This document shows, piece after piece, positions 48,131 to 58,608 of a stretch of 64,000 bases of DNA. How positions within the stretch are numbered: position 1 is the stretch's first letter; each line of letters starts with the position of its first letter. The stretch spans positions 1 through 64,000 of the forward strand of contig CATLDC010000001.1 in the NCBI GenBank assembly GCA_949902595.1. Reading direction: 5' to 3'. The notes beneath the pieces were generated by a model, which saw only the letters and a program-made list of their open reading frames with translations, did not search any database and was not told where the DNA came from. This DNA is from an uncultured Candidatus Melainabacteria bacterium (lineage in GTDB: Bacteria > Cyanobacteriota > Vampirovibrionia > Gastranaerophilales > Gastranaerophilaceae). The position numbers and the translations under genes are program-made.

Positions 48131-51100
48131 ATGAATAAAAAGACTCTGGCAAAACTCGGAATCACCGTCGGGAGCCTGATTGCAGGAGCGTATATTGTGT
48201 TTCTCGCATCCCCTCTGGTGCTTAACCCGATAATAAACAGTTATTCACCGGACATTGTTAACGAAATAAAAAAAGCGAGCGGGCTGGACGCAAAACTCGA
48301 AGGAGTCAAACTCGTTACCACGCCCAAGCTTACAGCCGGCCTAAAGGTGCAGAAGTTTGCGCTGCTCACTCCGGCAAACGAGCAGGTCTTTGGTGCGGAT
48401 GATTTTCAGGTCAAGATGTCACTCTTGCCGATTCTTGCAAAACAAATCAAAGTTGACGCGGTGCAGCTCAAAAACGCGAATGTTTATCTAAAATTCAACA
48501 AGGACGGCTCGTTAGAAGCTGCAAAATACCTTCCGGAATCAGAAGAGCCACAAGATACACAGGAGCCGCAGGAGTTCAAGCTTCCCCTCGGGCTAAAGCT
48601 TTCCAACAATCTTCCTGATATCAGGGTGGGCGGTTACAATGTGACACTCACAGACGGGGTTGATAATTACGTTATAAGCGGTGACAAAACAGAGGTTACG
48701 GATTTTGTCTTGAACAAGAGTGTTAAGGTTAAGGCCTCCGGAAAGGCTGTGTTCAAAGGCAAGGAGCAGTTTAATTACAACCTCAGGGTCTTAAACAAAA
48801 TCATGCCGGATGTTGAGTTAAACGATTTGGTGTTCAACCCGGAACCGCAGGAAGAGATTAAAAAACAAAGCTCAGAGCCGGTTGATGTTATCGCAATATT
48901 AAGAGGGCTGCATTACAACAACGTGACAGCGAACGCTGATGCGGATTTGACAATCGAGCCTAATAATATCAAGGGTTTTGCAAATCTCACGAATGTTTCT
49001 ATTCTGAATCTGCCTGCAAGCAGCGGGAAGCTTAAGTTCAAGGGTGATACGATTGACATCGTGTCAGACATTTACACAGCACCAAAGGAAGTCTCTAAGA
49101 TTAATGGTGTGATAAAGAGCGGGAAGCACCCTAACATTGACATCAACTTCAAATCAGGTGCGGAGATTTCAAATATTTTAAGAATAATAAAAGAAATCGC
49201 GCTCATATTTGACATAAAAGATTTACAGACATTGAGTGCAAACGGCAAGATTGACGCGGATTTCAACATCAAGTCAAACATGAAAACCGTAAAATCAAAC
49301 GGTTACTTGAAGATTCCAAGCGCAAATCTTTATTACGGTTTGTACAAAGTGGGCGTGGATAACATTAACGCTGATATCAAGCTTGATAACAACAACATAA
49401 ATATTAACAACATCGGATTTTCAGTGTTTAACCAGCCTCTGAAATTCTACGGCACAATCAAGGAGGACGCGACGAGTGATTTACACCTGAGCGCAAACCA
49501 GCTCAACCTCAAAGGGCTTCTTGTTGCACTCGGACAGGCTGCTCTTTTGAAGGACAACAACGTAAATTCCGGAACTGTTTCCATGAAGGCTGATATTACA
49601 GGCAAATTGGACAAGATTACTCCGGTTTTGAAACTGGACATTAATAATATAGATATAAAAAATGTTCCTGCAAACACCACGCTAAGAGCTCCTGCCACGG
49701 TTGTTAATATAACTTCTGACGGCAAGACTTTCAGCGGGAACGCAAAGAGCACGAATATCAAGGCAATCAACCCTGCTGCGACTGTATCTGTTCCAAGTCT
49801 TGTGGCAGAGATAAGAGAATCAGAAATCGAGGTTGCCCAAACTCCTGTTGCAATTGAGAAAATCAACATCACAGCAGGCGGGAAAATCAAAAACTACCTC
49901 ACAGAAAAAATCGGGCTTGATTTTGTAACATCAGGCGACATAAAATCAACGCTCAGCGGTGATATGAATGTTAACAAGCAGACTCTAAACCTTGTCTACG
50001 CAACTACAGAGCCTTCAACAATCGTCATTCCGATGTTTGACAAATCAAAAATGACATTTAGCGGAAACATCGGAATAACAGGAAGCATGGCAAATCCTGT
50101 TATCAAGGGCGCAGTAACCGTTCCGTCACTTAGCATTCCGGAAATCCCTGTTACGATGAGCAATCTGGATGTGAAACTAAACGGGCACATTTTAAACGGC
50201 AGCGCAAGTTTGCAAAAATTCACATCCGGCGGGATTGAGGCAGAAAACATCACCAGCAATTTTTCGATGAAGGGTGAAAACTTCTACCTCAACGGGCTCA
50301 AGGGAACTGCGTTCAACGGAAAGGTTAGCGGCGACATTGTATACAATCTTAATACAGCAAAGACTTCTGTTGATTTTAGAGGCACAGGCATGGACGCAGA
50401 GAAGGCTGTTTACGGGGCTTGCGGGATAAAGAATGCAATCTCCGGCACACTTGATTTTGACACAAAACTTGCACTCACAGTTGCCGATTATAACGATATG
50501 ATGAGGTCATTGAAGGGGAACCTCGATTTTAGCGTCAAGGCCGGCGCGTTCGGTTCAATCGGGCGTATTGAGAACCTGCTTCATGCAAGCAACATTGTGA
50601 CAAACGGGATTCTTAAAACAACGGTTAACACGATTACAAACACAGTCGGGTTTGCTGATACAGCAAAATTTGATTACATAGACGGGAAGTTAACTTTTGC
50701 TAACGGCTGGGCTGACATAAGGCCGATTAAGAGTTCGGGCGCACTTCTTGCTTACTATGTGAGCGGGAAATACAACCTGATAAACGGTACAACAAACGTG
50801 AATGTTTTGGGAAGGTTGGATTCCACAATTGTTGCTAAGCTTGGGCCGATTGGCGAGCTTTCGGCAGAGAAATTGTTCTCGTTTATTCCGAAGTTCGGCT
50901 CGCTCACAGCGAACATTGTAGACGCGCTCACAACAGACCCTAAGGGTGAGAACATTGCAGCAATCCCTGCGCTCACAAGCGGGAGTGCGAGTTACAAGGA
51001 TTTCAAGGTTGTGTTCAACGGAGGGCTTGAAAGCACGAGTTCAATAAAATCGTTCAAGTGGCTCACAAAGGTTGACACAAGTGCGATTGAGACAAAGAGC

Positions 51101-51268
51101 GTGAGTGAGACAATCAAGGACATCAAAAAATCTGTAAACGAAGACCTCACAAACACTGTTAAGAGTGTGACAGACGCGGTTGCGGGTTCAAAAGAGGACT
51201 TGAAGGAGGCACGAGACCAGCTTAAGAACAGTGCGGAAGAGATTTTCAATCTGTTCAGGAACAAGTAG
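48131..51268 (+). CDS. AsmA/TamB-like outer-membrane-biogenesis family protein
   Basis: N-terminal TM, LNPIINSYSPDIVNEIKKASGLDAKLEGVKLVTTPKLTAGLKVQKF, long beta-rich repeats. Confidence 0.7.
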   Translation: MNKKTLAKLGITVGSLIAGAYIVFLASPLVLNPIINSYSPDIVNEIKKASGLDAKLEGVKLVTTPKLTAGLKVQKFALLTPANEQVFGADDFQVKMSLLPILAKQIKVDAVQLKNANVYLKFNKDGSLEAAKYLPESEEPQDTQEPQEFKLPLGLKLSNNLPDIRVGGYNVTLTDGVDNYVISGDKTEVTDFVLNKSVKVKASGKAVFKGKEQFNYNLRVLNKIMPDVELNDLVFNPEPQEEIKKQSSEPVDVIAILRGLHYNNVTANADADLTIEPNNIKGFANLTNVSILNLPASSGKLKFKGDTIDIVSDIYTAPKEVSKINGVIKSGKHPNIDINFKSGAEISNILRIIKEIALIFDIKDLQTLSANGKIDADFNIKSNMKTVKSNGYLKIPSANLYYGLYKVGVDNINADIKLDNNNININNIGFSVFNQPLKFYGTIKEDATSDLHLSANQLNLKGLLVALGQAALLKDNNVNSGTVSMKADITGKLDKITPVLKLDINNIDIKNVPANTTLRAPATVVNITSDGKTFSGNAKSTNIKAINPAATVSVPSLVAEIRESEIEVAQTPVAIEKINITAGGKIKNYLTEKIGLDFVTSGDIKSTLSGDMNVNKQTLNLVYATTEPSTIVIPMFDKSKMTFSGNIGITGSMANPVIKGAVTVPSLSIPEIPVTMSNLDVKLNGHILNGSASLQKFTSGGIEAENITSNFSMKGENFYLNGLKGTAFNGKVSGDIVYNLNTAKTSVDFRGTGMDAEKAVYGACGIKNAISGTLDFDTKLALTVADYNDMMRSLKGNLDFSVKAGAFGSIGRIENLLHASNIVTNGILKTTVNTITNTVGFADTAKFDYIDGKLTFANGWADIRPIKSSGALLAYYVSGKYNLINGTTNVNVLGRLDSTIVAKLGPIGELSAEKLFSFIPKFGSLTANIVDALTTDPKGENIAAIPALTSGSASYKDFKVVFNGGLESTSSIKSFKWLTKVDTSAIETKSVSETIKDIKKSVNEDLTNTVKSVTDAVAGSKEDLKEARDQLKNSAEEIFNLFRNK

Positions 51269-51273
51269 GGGCT

Positions 51274-51306
51274 AAAAAATACACCGGCGCATAGTCCGGT
51301 GTATTT
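51274..51306 (+). terminator. Intrinsic terminator
   Basis: AAAATACACCGG-CGCATAGT-CCGGTGTATTTT. Confidence 0.85.
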
Positions 51307-51334
51307 TCTTTCATATTTCTGCTATCATTTTATT

Positions 51335-53347
51335 ATGACAAAGTTTTTGTTGATTAGCGAAGATTGTGAAAAAGAGAGTCTCATAAAAGAAGTATTCCCG
51401 TCAGACGAGGTCATCACTTCTGTTGAAGAGACGCTTATTATCGACAGCCTCAAAGTCGAAGAGCCGGACATTGTTATTGTTGACGGGGATATTGAGGCGC
51501 TTGATTTAAAACCGCTTTGCAGAAAAATCAAGCAGTATCCCGTAATCATCCTGCTTATCTTAGGAGAAAAAGAGCACAACAAAGACGTCACCCACAACGC
51601 TAATCTGTTCATCAAAACCCCGATTGACAAAAAGCTTTTATCAGCAACGGTTGACTCCAGCCTCAAGACAAGGCTTTCACTTTTGAAGATGACAAAAGCC
51701 AACCAGGAGCTTGCAAGGAGTCTTTACCAGCTAAACGTACTTTATAACACGAGTTCGCAGCTTGCTGGTTCGCTCGACAAGGACAAGCTCATCAAGATTA
51801 TGATTGAGGGGATTGAAAAGTCTCTGAATTTTGAGCTCTCCTGCACGCTCATGTTTCGTTCGGAGCGAGAGCCGGTTTTGATAATAAATTCGCTCTACAA
51901 AGTATCAGACAGGCTTCTTGAAGCGCTCAAGCTCCGTGCAATTTTGAGTTACAAGTCACTGCTTTCAGACCCGCCGTTTGACATCAAAATCGGGAACCTC
52001 AAGATTGAGAAGAACATCAAGCACAATATTCAGGAGTATGATTTTTCAATACTAAGGTTTGACAACCTGTTTGCGCCGATTACTCTTAATGACGAGTTTT
52101 TCGGGTTTACAGAAATCTACCGTGAGAAATCTTTCACCACAGAAGACGCAACCTGTTTCCAGACTCTTGTCCAGCAGGTCACAATCCCGCTTCAGAGTGC
52201 TTCGTTTACGCAGGAGTTGAAAGCAACGAACAGGAAGCTTGAGAAGCTTGAGAGGTTGAAATCAGAGTTCATCTCGATTGTTTCGCACGAGTTAAGGACA
52301 CCGCTAACTGCGATAAAAAACGCAATGGACATCATTTTGAGCGGAAAAGCCGGTGAGATGACCGAGAACATTGAAAAGTTTGTATCAATGGGGAAACGAA
52401 ACGCGATAAGGCTTTCCGGAATCATCAATGACCTGCTTGATATTTCAAAAATCGAAGCCGGAAAAATGGATTTCAAGTTCGAGCTTATCCACATTGAGCC
52501 CGTGATTGAGTATGTAAAAACAAACCTTGCAGAGGTTGCAAACGAAAAGAAATTACACATCAAATACATCCCGTCAGGCGAGGATGTAGAGGTTTATGCT
52601 GACTCGAACAGGCTTGAGCAGGTTTTGACAAACCTTGTATCAAACGCAATCAAGTTTACGCCGGACGCCGGAGAAATCGAGATTACGTCAAAAGTTGTCA
52701 ACGCGCGTGAGCTTCAATATGACCACTGTTTTGAGGAGGACATCAAGAGGCTTCAGGGGAATTATCTCCAGGTCTGTGTTGAAGACCACGGAATCGGGAT
52801 TGAGCGCAAGGATTTGAATCACGTGTTTGACAAGTTTGCGCAGATAGAGAACTCGCTCTCGAGAAAGGTTGGCGGTTCGGGTTTAGGGCTTCCGATTGCA
52901 AGGCAGCTTATGGAGTCGCATAATGGCGCAATCTGGTGTGACAGTGAGATTAACAAGGGGTCGAAGTTTTATTTTGTGATACCGATTGCAAACGACAGGA
53001 GCAATTTCACAATGATTAGGAAGCAGCTTGTGCAGAGAGCGCGTTCAAACGGGTCTACAGTTGCGGTGATTAAGATAAAATCAACCGAGGACACAATTGA
53101 GAAGCTGCTTAGAGAGAACAATTTGTTGAACAAGACATACATGGCAAATTCTCTGATAGAAAAAGAGGGTGCAATGGCAACGCTTTCTTTGATATTGATG
53201 GACGGGGATAAGCCATCTGCCGAGTTTTTGAAAAAGAAAATCGACTCTGTTATTGAGCAGAACAAGAACTTATACGGAGAATGTGATATAATGTATTCAT
53301 ACGAGATTGAAGGAGACACACATGAAAAAGATTCTTATAGTCGATGA
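51335..53347 (+). CDS. Sensor histidine kinase with N-terminal receiver-like and GAF-like regions
   Basis: IVSHELRTPLTAIKNAMDI (HisKA), NLVSNAIKFTPDAG, GSGLGLPIARQLMESHNG. Confidence 0.92.
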   Translation: MTKFLLISEDCEKESLIKEVFPSDEVITSVEETLIIDSLKVEEPDIVIVDGDIEALDLKPLCRKIKQYPVIILLILGEKEHNKDVTHNANLFIKTPIDKKLLSATVDSSLKTRLSLLKMTKANQELARSLYQLNVLYNTSSQLAGSLDKDKLIKIMIEGIEKSLNFELSCTLMFRSEREPVLIINSLYKVSDRLLEALKLRAILSYKSLLSDPPFDIKIGNLKIEKNIKHNIQEYDFSILRFDNLFAPITLNDEFFGFTEIYREKSFTTEDATCFQTLVQQVTIPLQSASFTQELKATNRKLEKLERLKSEFISIVSHELRTPLTAIKNAMDIILSGKAGEMTENIEKFVSMGKRNAIRLSGIINDLLDISKIEAGKMDFKFELIHIEPVIEYVKTNLAEVANEKKLHIKYIPSGEDVEVYADSNRLEQVLTNLVSNAIKFTPDAGEIEITSKVVNARELQYDHCFEEDIKRLQGNYLQVCVEDHGIGIERKDLNHVFDKFAQIENSLSRKVGGSGLGLPIARQLMESHNGAIWCDSEINKGSKFYFVIPIANDRSNFTMIRKQLVQRARSNGSTVAVIKIKSTEDTIEKLLRENNLLNKTYMANSLIEKEGAMATLSLILMDGDKPSAEFLKKKIDSVIEQNKNLYGECDIMYSYEIEGDTHEKDSYSR

Positions 53348-53684
53348 CGAGCAGGACATTGTTGAGAGCCTGAAATTCGTCCTTGAGGTATCGGGCTATG
53401 TGTGTTACACAGCATTCAACGGCGAGGACGGGCTTAAGCTTGCAAAAGAAATCATGCCGGACTTAATCATACTTGACGTTATGATGCCGAAGATTAACGG
53501 CTACAAAATCAGCCGGCTACTCAAGTACGACAACAAGTACAAAGACATTCCAATAATCATGGTTACAGCGCGCTCGCAGCTTGAAGACAAGATGATAGGC
53601 GAAGAAACAGGGGTTAACGAATACATCACAAAGCCGTTTGAGCTCGACCAGATTGTGAAGAAGGTGGAAGAGTATCTGGCATAA
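53322..53684 (+). CDS. Single-domain response regulator
   Basis: MKKILIVDDEQDIVESLKFVLE...LIILDVMMPKINGY...VTARSQ...YITKPF. Confidence 0.93.
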   Translation: MKKILIVDDEQDIVESLKFVLEVSGYVCYTAFNGEDGLKLAKEIMPDLIILDVMMPKINGYKISRLLKYDNKYKDIPIIMVTARSQLEDKMIGEETGVNEYITKPFELDQIVKKVEEYLA

Positions 53685-53733
53685 TCAGTGACAACAGGGA
53701 ATGCACTCCGCCCAAAGGTTGAAAAAGAAAAAA

Positions 53734-55119
53734 ATGGAAACAACAATATCAAACAAAACTTTAGAAAAACTCAAATACGAACTCGTGCGCGACGGGGTTG
53801 TTTCGTATGAGACGCTTGAAAAAGCAGAAGAGCTTGCAAACGTCCAGCGGATAAATATCGGGCAGGCACTGATTAACTCCGGAATCCTCGCAGAAGAGAC
53901 GCTTCTTAAGTTTCTGGAATCAAAACTCCACATTCCGTACGTTAACCTCGAAGACTACTCGCCTGACGCGAAATGCTTCAAATATGTTTCCTTTTCAGAC
54001 GCAAGAAGATACAGAATCATTCCGCTGTTCAAAATCGAAGACATCCTGACAGTTGCAATGGCAGACCCTCTGGATTTGTTTGCAATCGACAAAATCATCG
54101 AGGCTGCAGAGTGCTCAATCGAACCGGTAATAGCCTCAGAAGCAAGCATTGTAAAAAAAATTGACGAGTACTACAAAGTTGCAGACACAGTAGACAACAT
54201 CACCCTCTCAAGCGAGGCAGAAGACTTTGACTGGACAGACGAGCTTCACAAAGAGGATTCAGGCGAAGAGCACATCCAGAAAGTTATCCGCGCGATTCTG
54301 AAACAGGCGATTATCGAAGATGTGCACGAGGTTAACTTTGAGCAGGTTGAAGAAGGCTTGAAAGTTGTGTTCAAACAAAACGGCGAAGCGCTCGACAAGG
54401 GCACGGTTCCGGCGATTTTGAACTCGGCTTTTGTATCAAAATTGAAAACGCTTTCCAACCTTGACGCAACAGTGTGCGAGATTCCGCAGCTCGGAAAGCT
54501 TTGTTTCAAGGTGGAAAACACAATGCTCATCGCCTCTGTTTCGTCCTTCCCGACAATTATGGGTGAGCGGATTTCTCTCAAGATTTACAAGCCGCCTCAG
54601 GCGCTCGACAAGATTATTGTTGACGAGAAGCAGCGCGCAATACTTTCTAACGCACTTGAAACACCTGGCATAATCCTTGTTTGCGGTTCGCCTTTGAGCG
54701 GGAAAACCCATATTATTTATTCGCTTCTGATGGAGACTTCAAACAGCGGAAAGAACATCATGACAATCGAATCGATTGCCAAGTACGAGCTCAAGCACGT
54801 AAACCAGTGCGAGCTCAACGAGAACATCGGGTTCAACATGGACAAGGCTTTGAGGTATGTGGAATTTCAGTCGCCGGATTTAATCTACCTTGAGGGTGTA
54901 AAGACAAGAGACGCGTTCGAGTTCTTATCAGAGCTGTTCTACAACGACAAGACTGTTATTACCGAGTTTATGGCGAACAACATGACTGATTTGAGGCAGA
55001 AGCTTGCGTTTGATGATTTCCAGTCATTCAAATCGCTGGTCACTTGCCTGGTATTTATACACTCAAAAGACAGCGTGGAAGTGTTTGACAAGACAACTTT
55101 GCAGAAGTATTTGGCGTAA
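53734..55119 (+). CDS. Divergent GspE/PilB-like secretion ATPase with MshEN-like N-terminus
   Basis: INIGQALINSGILAEETLLKFLESKLHIPYVNL; GIILVCGSPLSGKTHIIYSLL; degenerate downstream motifs. Confidence 0.7.
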   Translation: METTISNKTLEKLKYELVRDGVVSYETLEKAEELANVQRINIGQALINSGILAEETLLKFLESKLHIPYVNLEDYSPDAKCFKYVSFSDARRYRIIPLFKIEDILTVAMADPLDLFAIDKIIEAAECSIEPVIASEASIVKKIDEYYKVADTVDNITLSSEAEDFDWTDELHKEDSGEEHIQKVIRAILKQAIIEDVHEVNFEQVEEGLKVVFKQNGEALDKGTVPAILNSAFVSKLKTLSNLDATVCEIPQLGKLCFKVENTMLIASVSSFPTIMGERISLKIYKPPQALDKIIVDEKQRAILSNALETPGIILVCGSPLSGKTHIIYSLLMETSNSGKNIMTIESIAKYELKHVNQCELNENIGFNMDKALRYVEFQSPDLIYLEGVKTRDAFEFLSELFYNDKTVITEFMANNMTDLRQKLAFDDFQSFKSLVTCLVFIHSKDSVEVFDKTTLQKYLA

Positions 55120-55120
55120 G

Positions 55121-55507
55121 ATGAGCGGGCCTGTTTGGAAAAAATATTTTGAAGACACATACTTAAAGGTTCTGGAAGAGACCAGAGGTCTTATATCCGG
55201 TTCTTTGGACTCTGCAACGGTTTGCGCAGGTTATGTCAAATTATTTCGGGCAAGCTGCACGCTTTTGAAGTTCTACATGGCTTACAACGGTTTGTTCCAG
55301 TTTGAGAATCGGGAAATCATCAGGGAGGCTTTTTATATAGAGCTTATAAAAGACGGGGACATCTGGATTAATGCGCTTTCGCTGGTGGAAGCCGGAGAGA
55401 TACAGGGGTTTGACAGGGTCGAAAAGATGATTCTTTCCTATTGCAGCGACGAATTTTTTCACATCTTCGATGATTTGAAGGCAAAATTTGAGGGGCTCTA
55501 TGTTTGA
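55121..55507 (+). CDS. HI0074-like (nucleotidyltransferase substrate-binding/HEPN superfamily) standalone protein
   Basis: REIIREAFYIELIKDGDIWINALSLVEAGEI; ATG at 55121 preferred over the listed 55004. Confidence 0.5.
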   Translation: MSGPVWKKYFEDTYLKVLEETRGLISGSLDSATVCAGYVKLFRASCTLLKFYMAYNGLFQFENREIIREAFYIELIKDGDIWINALSLVEAGEIQGFDRVEKMILSYCSDEFFHIFDDLKAKFEGLYV

Positions 55508-56294
55508 TTATCCAAGAAGCTACTACAGAATAGACGCATTCCTCCGGAATTACGAGAGCTACAAACAGTTGATTTCCGACTACGAAAGAAACAACCTCAA
55601 GACTCCCCAAAAGCGGCAGGAGCTTCTGGACGTAATCAAGGTTCTGTATGTTTTCTACTGGAAAACTTTGAGAGACTTTTTCAAGGAAAAAGGAACAACC
55701 CTGTTTCTTCCGCGCGAGATTCTGAAACAAGCGCAGGAAGAAAGAATGATTAATGATGCGGATGTCTGGATAAACTACATAGACATGCTGAACAGGCTTT
55801 GTCTCGAGCCTGACTCCGAAACCCAGATTGAGATTGCGAACAGGATTTTTCATACGAGCAGGCATGCGCTCCCGCTCACCAAAAAGTCTTTGGAAAAGCG
55901 TTATCTTGAGATGAAATCAGGAATGAGGATTAGAGGCTGGACAAGGAGTTTTCCTTATAACAAGCCGGATTACACACCGGAAGATATCGGGATTTCAGAG
56001 ACATCCTACGGTTTGTTGATGAAGTTTTTCAAAAACTGCAGTGAGATAAAATACGTATGGCTCCACGGCTCACGCGCCAAAGGTAAGACAAGGCCAAACA
56101 CAGACCTTGACTTTATTATTGACAGTCCGCTGCAAACATTTGAAGACATCCAAAATACGATAACAAAAGTCCGTGTTCCGTACTGGATTGACTGCGAAAA
56201 CCTGAACAACAAGGAGAATGACGCTTTTATCACCAAGGTGAGCACCCATGCGCGGATGGTTTACAGGGCGGAAGATTTTAGAACCCCATCATAA
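55500..56294 (+). CDS. HI0074-like domain fused to minimal nucleotidyltransferase
   Basis: N-term DVIKVLYVFYWKTLRDFFKEKG...PREILKQAQEERMINDADVWINYIDML; C-term WLHGSRAKGKTRPNTDLDFIID (GS...DxD). Confidence 0.8.
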   Translation: MFDYPRSYYRIDAFLRNYESYKQLISDYERNNLKTPQKRQELLDVIKVLYVFYWKTLRDFFKEKGTTLFLPREILKQAQEERMINDADVWINYIDMLNRLCLEPDSETQIEIANRIFHTSRHALPLTKKSLEKRYLEMKSGMRIRGWTRSFPYNKPDYTPEDIGISETSYGLLMKFFKNCSEIKYVWLHGSRAKGKTRPNTDLDFIIDSPLQTFEDIQNTITKVRVPYWIDCENLNNKENDAFITKVSTHARMVYRAEDFRTPS

Positions 56295-58596
56295 ACTTGC
56301 CCATCCAGTCAGGAGAGGAGAAGAGTTTTTGCATCTGCGATTCAAGGCCGGAGAAAAATTCTGCAGTCCATTCGATACCGTCTTTGTAGCCTTTTGCTAC
56401 CAAAGATGCTGCGGCGCCCCATAAGCTGAGGCATCCGGCTGTTGTGTTGACAGCTGCAAAACCGTTGTTAAAATTAATTCCGTTTTTGTACATATCTATA
56501 CCAACATCAGCAAACGACACAAAGCTTGCAACATACCCGACGCTTTTCAGGTTTTCTATCATGCCAAGACCTGTTCCAAGGTCAGTAAAGATACCTATAT
56601 TGTCGCTTTGAGAAGAAACCGCTTCTATCCACTCGTCCATCATGCTGTCTTGTTCCAGCATCTGCCAGTTATCTTCCTGTCCGAGTCCGGTATCCCAATC
56701 AGGGTCGTCCATTGGGTCCCAGTCTTCAATGTATCCGCCGTCCGGTGTGATTACAACTCCCCAATCAGTCCAGTAGCTGCCATCATTTTCATTCCAGTCT
56801 ACATCATAACCGCCGTTAAAATCCATGCTTCTTGTTAGTGCTTGTGGAGCGCTAATTTCAGGAGTCTGTGCAGCTAAGGCCTTTGCAGGTACAGGTGAAG
56901 CACTTTTTGAAGAAGAAACAGAGCCGGCATTATCAGATTTCACAACGCCGGATGAAGACGAGCCGGAGGATACAGAACCCGAATTATCTGCTTTTACCCC
57001 GAGCTGTTGTGATATATTGTTTCCGTATTTTAGCATTTCTTTTGTAAATGCTTTGATTTCCGCAGTTGAATTTGAGGCCTTGAAAAACACGTACGCCAAA
57101 GTTGAAAGCGTACATTTTGTGCCCTTAAAGTCTATCTCTTTATCGCCGTATTTTTCTACTATGTTTTTATAGGCAATAGAAATGTTTCGTAGTGTAACCC
57201 TTGTCATTTGCTCGTCTTTGGAAAGTTTGCTTTTAGGGTCATACTTGTATTCAAGCGGCTGGATTTGAGGCTTCTTGATTGCGAGGTTGCTAACTTCTTT
57301 TGGGTTGCACATTAGATTATTCCACTTATCTGCAAGCATTTTATAAGCAGAATTGTAATCAACAGTGATTTCTTTTGCGGCTGCACCTCCGGTATAATAA
57401 CCCATTCCCCAGTCGCTCAAATCAAACATCTTTGAGGTTACCATGCCGGTAGTTTTTGTTGTGAAAAGCTCGGGTAGAGTTGGAGTATACAAAGCAAGAA
57501 ATGCCCCCAGTTTGTTCCGAAGCAGGTCAGAATCAAAAGGAATATTGTTCTTCTCACAGTTTGCTCTGGCTTGCTCTATAACTAAATTGGAAAAATTTTT
57601 TATTATTGTTTTGTATAGGTTCTCAACTCCGCCTGTATAGCAGGCAAAGTTCATTTCAGGAATAGTAATATAAGCTACATTGTATTTATCAACCTCATTT
57701 GCTCTTGCATCATTACGGATTATTACATCAGCGCTAACGCTAAAGCTTTCACAAACAGCTTCTCTGTATTCAGTATCAGTCATTAGTGAGATGTTTGAAT
57801 ATGGCCCGAGCCCTGAAATGTGCTGCACAACGGTATCCTGAATACGCCCATTAAAAGTTTTTGCAATTTTCTTGTACAGAGCTTCTCTATCAACAACATA
57901 GTTTGCTCCATTGTCAGTTATTATTCCGGCAGCATAGGCCGTTCTCACAGAAGGGTATTCATCGTAATGCAGATAGTTATCTATCTGCTCGTTTATAAAC
58001 TCCATATCAAACGGAACCCCGTTCTGCTTGCACTGTTCCGAGATTTGTTTAACAATATCTTGGAGTGCCATTGTAATTTCTTTTTGAAAACTTTGCTTAA
58101 GCTCATAATGCTCTAAACCATACCCCGTTTTTGGAGCCAAAGGAGCAGTGCCCATACAATTTGAGCCAATATTGTCAGACTTAACTGTATAAGAATCCAA
58201 AACTTTTGTCTTTAATGCAGATGAACCGCCACCAGATACAGATGAGGTATTATCAGAACTTACTGTTCCTGTTTGTCCTCCGCCGGATACTGAGCTAGCG
58301 CTATCAGCTTTTACCCCGCCTGAAACAGAAGCTTTGCTGCTGCTCTGCAAGATTTCATCTACATCATCCCATGTTTCGGCTGGTTTTGTTGTGATACTTA
58401 TTCCTCTGTAAGTCATCAAAAAGTTATTATCCACGATTATATTCGAAACCTGTGGAGCAGCAGAAGACGAAGACGCGCCGCCGGATGAGCCGCTGCTGTC
58501 TGATTTGACAGAAGGGGCGGTTGCTTCTTCTTTCTTCTGGAGAACTATTTGACGCTCCAGATTCATATTGTAAGGACGATTGCTAATTAATGACAT
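56278..58596 (-). CDS. Large hypothetical protein with Ser/Gly-rich VK[SA]D-type repeats
   Basis: Repeats VKSDSSGSSGG, VKADSASSVSGGG, VSSDNTSSVSGGG, VKADNSGSVSSG, VKSDNAGSVSSS. Confidence 0.6.
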   Translation of the reverse strand: MSLISNRPYNMNLERQIVLQKKEEATAPSVKSDSSGSSGGASSSSAAPQVSNIIVDNNFLMTYRGISITTKPAETWDDVDEILQSSSKASVSGGVKADSASSVSGGGQTGTVSSDNTSSVSGGGSSALKTKVLDSYTVKSDNIGSNCMGTAPLAPKTGYGLEHYELKQSFQKEITMALQDIVKQISEQCKQNGVPFDMEFINEQIDNYLHYDEYPSVRTAYAAGIITDNGANYVVDREALYKKIAKTFNGRIQDTVVQHISGLGPYSNISLMTDTEYREAVCESFSVSADVIIRNDARANEVDKYNVAYITIPEMNFACYTGGVENLYKTIIKNFSNLVIEQARANCEKNNIPFDSDLLRNKLGAFLALYTPTLPELFTTKTTGMVTSKMFDLSDWGMGYYTGGAAAKEITVDYNSAYKMLADKWNNLMCNPKEVSNLAIKKPQIQPLEYKYDPKSKLSKDEQMTRVTLRNISIAYKNIVEKYGDKEIDFKGTKCTLSTLAYVFFKASNSTAEIKAFTKEMLKYGNNISQQLGVKADNSGSVSSGSSSSGVVKSDNAGSVSSSKSASPVPAKALAAQTPEISAPQALTRSMDFNGGYDVDWNENDGSYWTDWGVVITPDGGYIEDWDPMDDPDWDTGLGQEDNWQMLEQDSMMDEWIEAVSSQSDNIGIFTDLGTGLGMIENLKSVGYVASFVSFADVGIDMYKNGINFNNGFAAVNTTAGCLSLWGAAASLVAKGYKDGIEWTAEFFSGLESQMQKLFSSPDWMGKFMMGF

Positions 58597-58608
58597 GAAT
58601 ACTCACAA

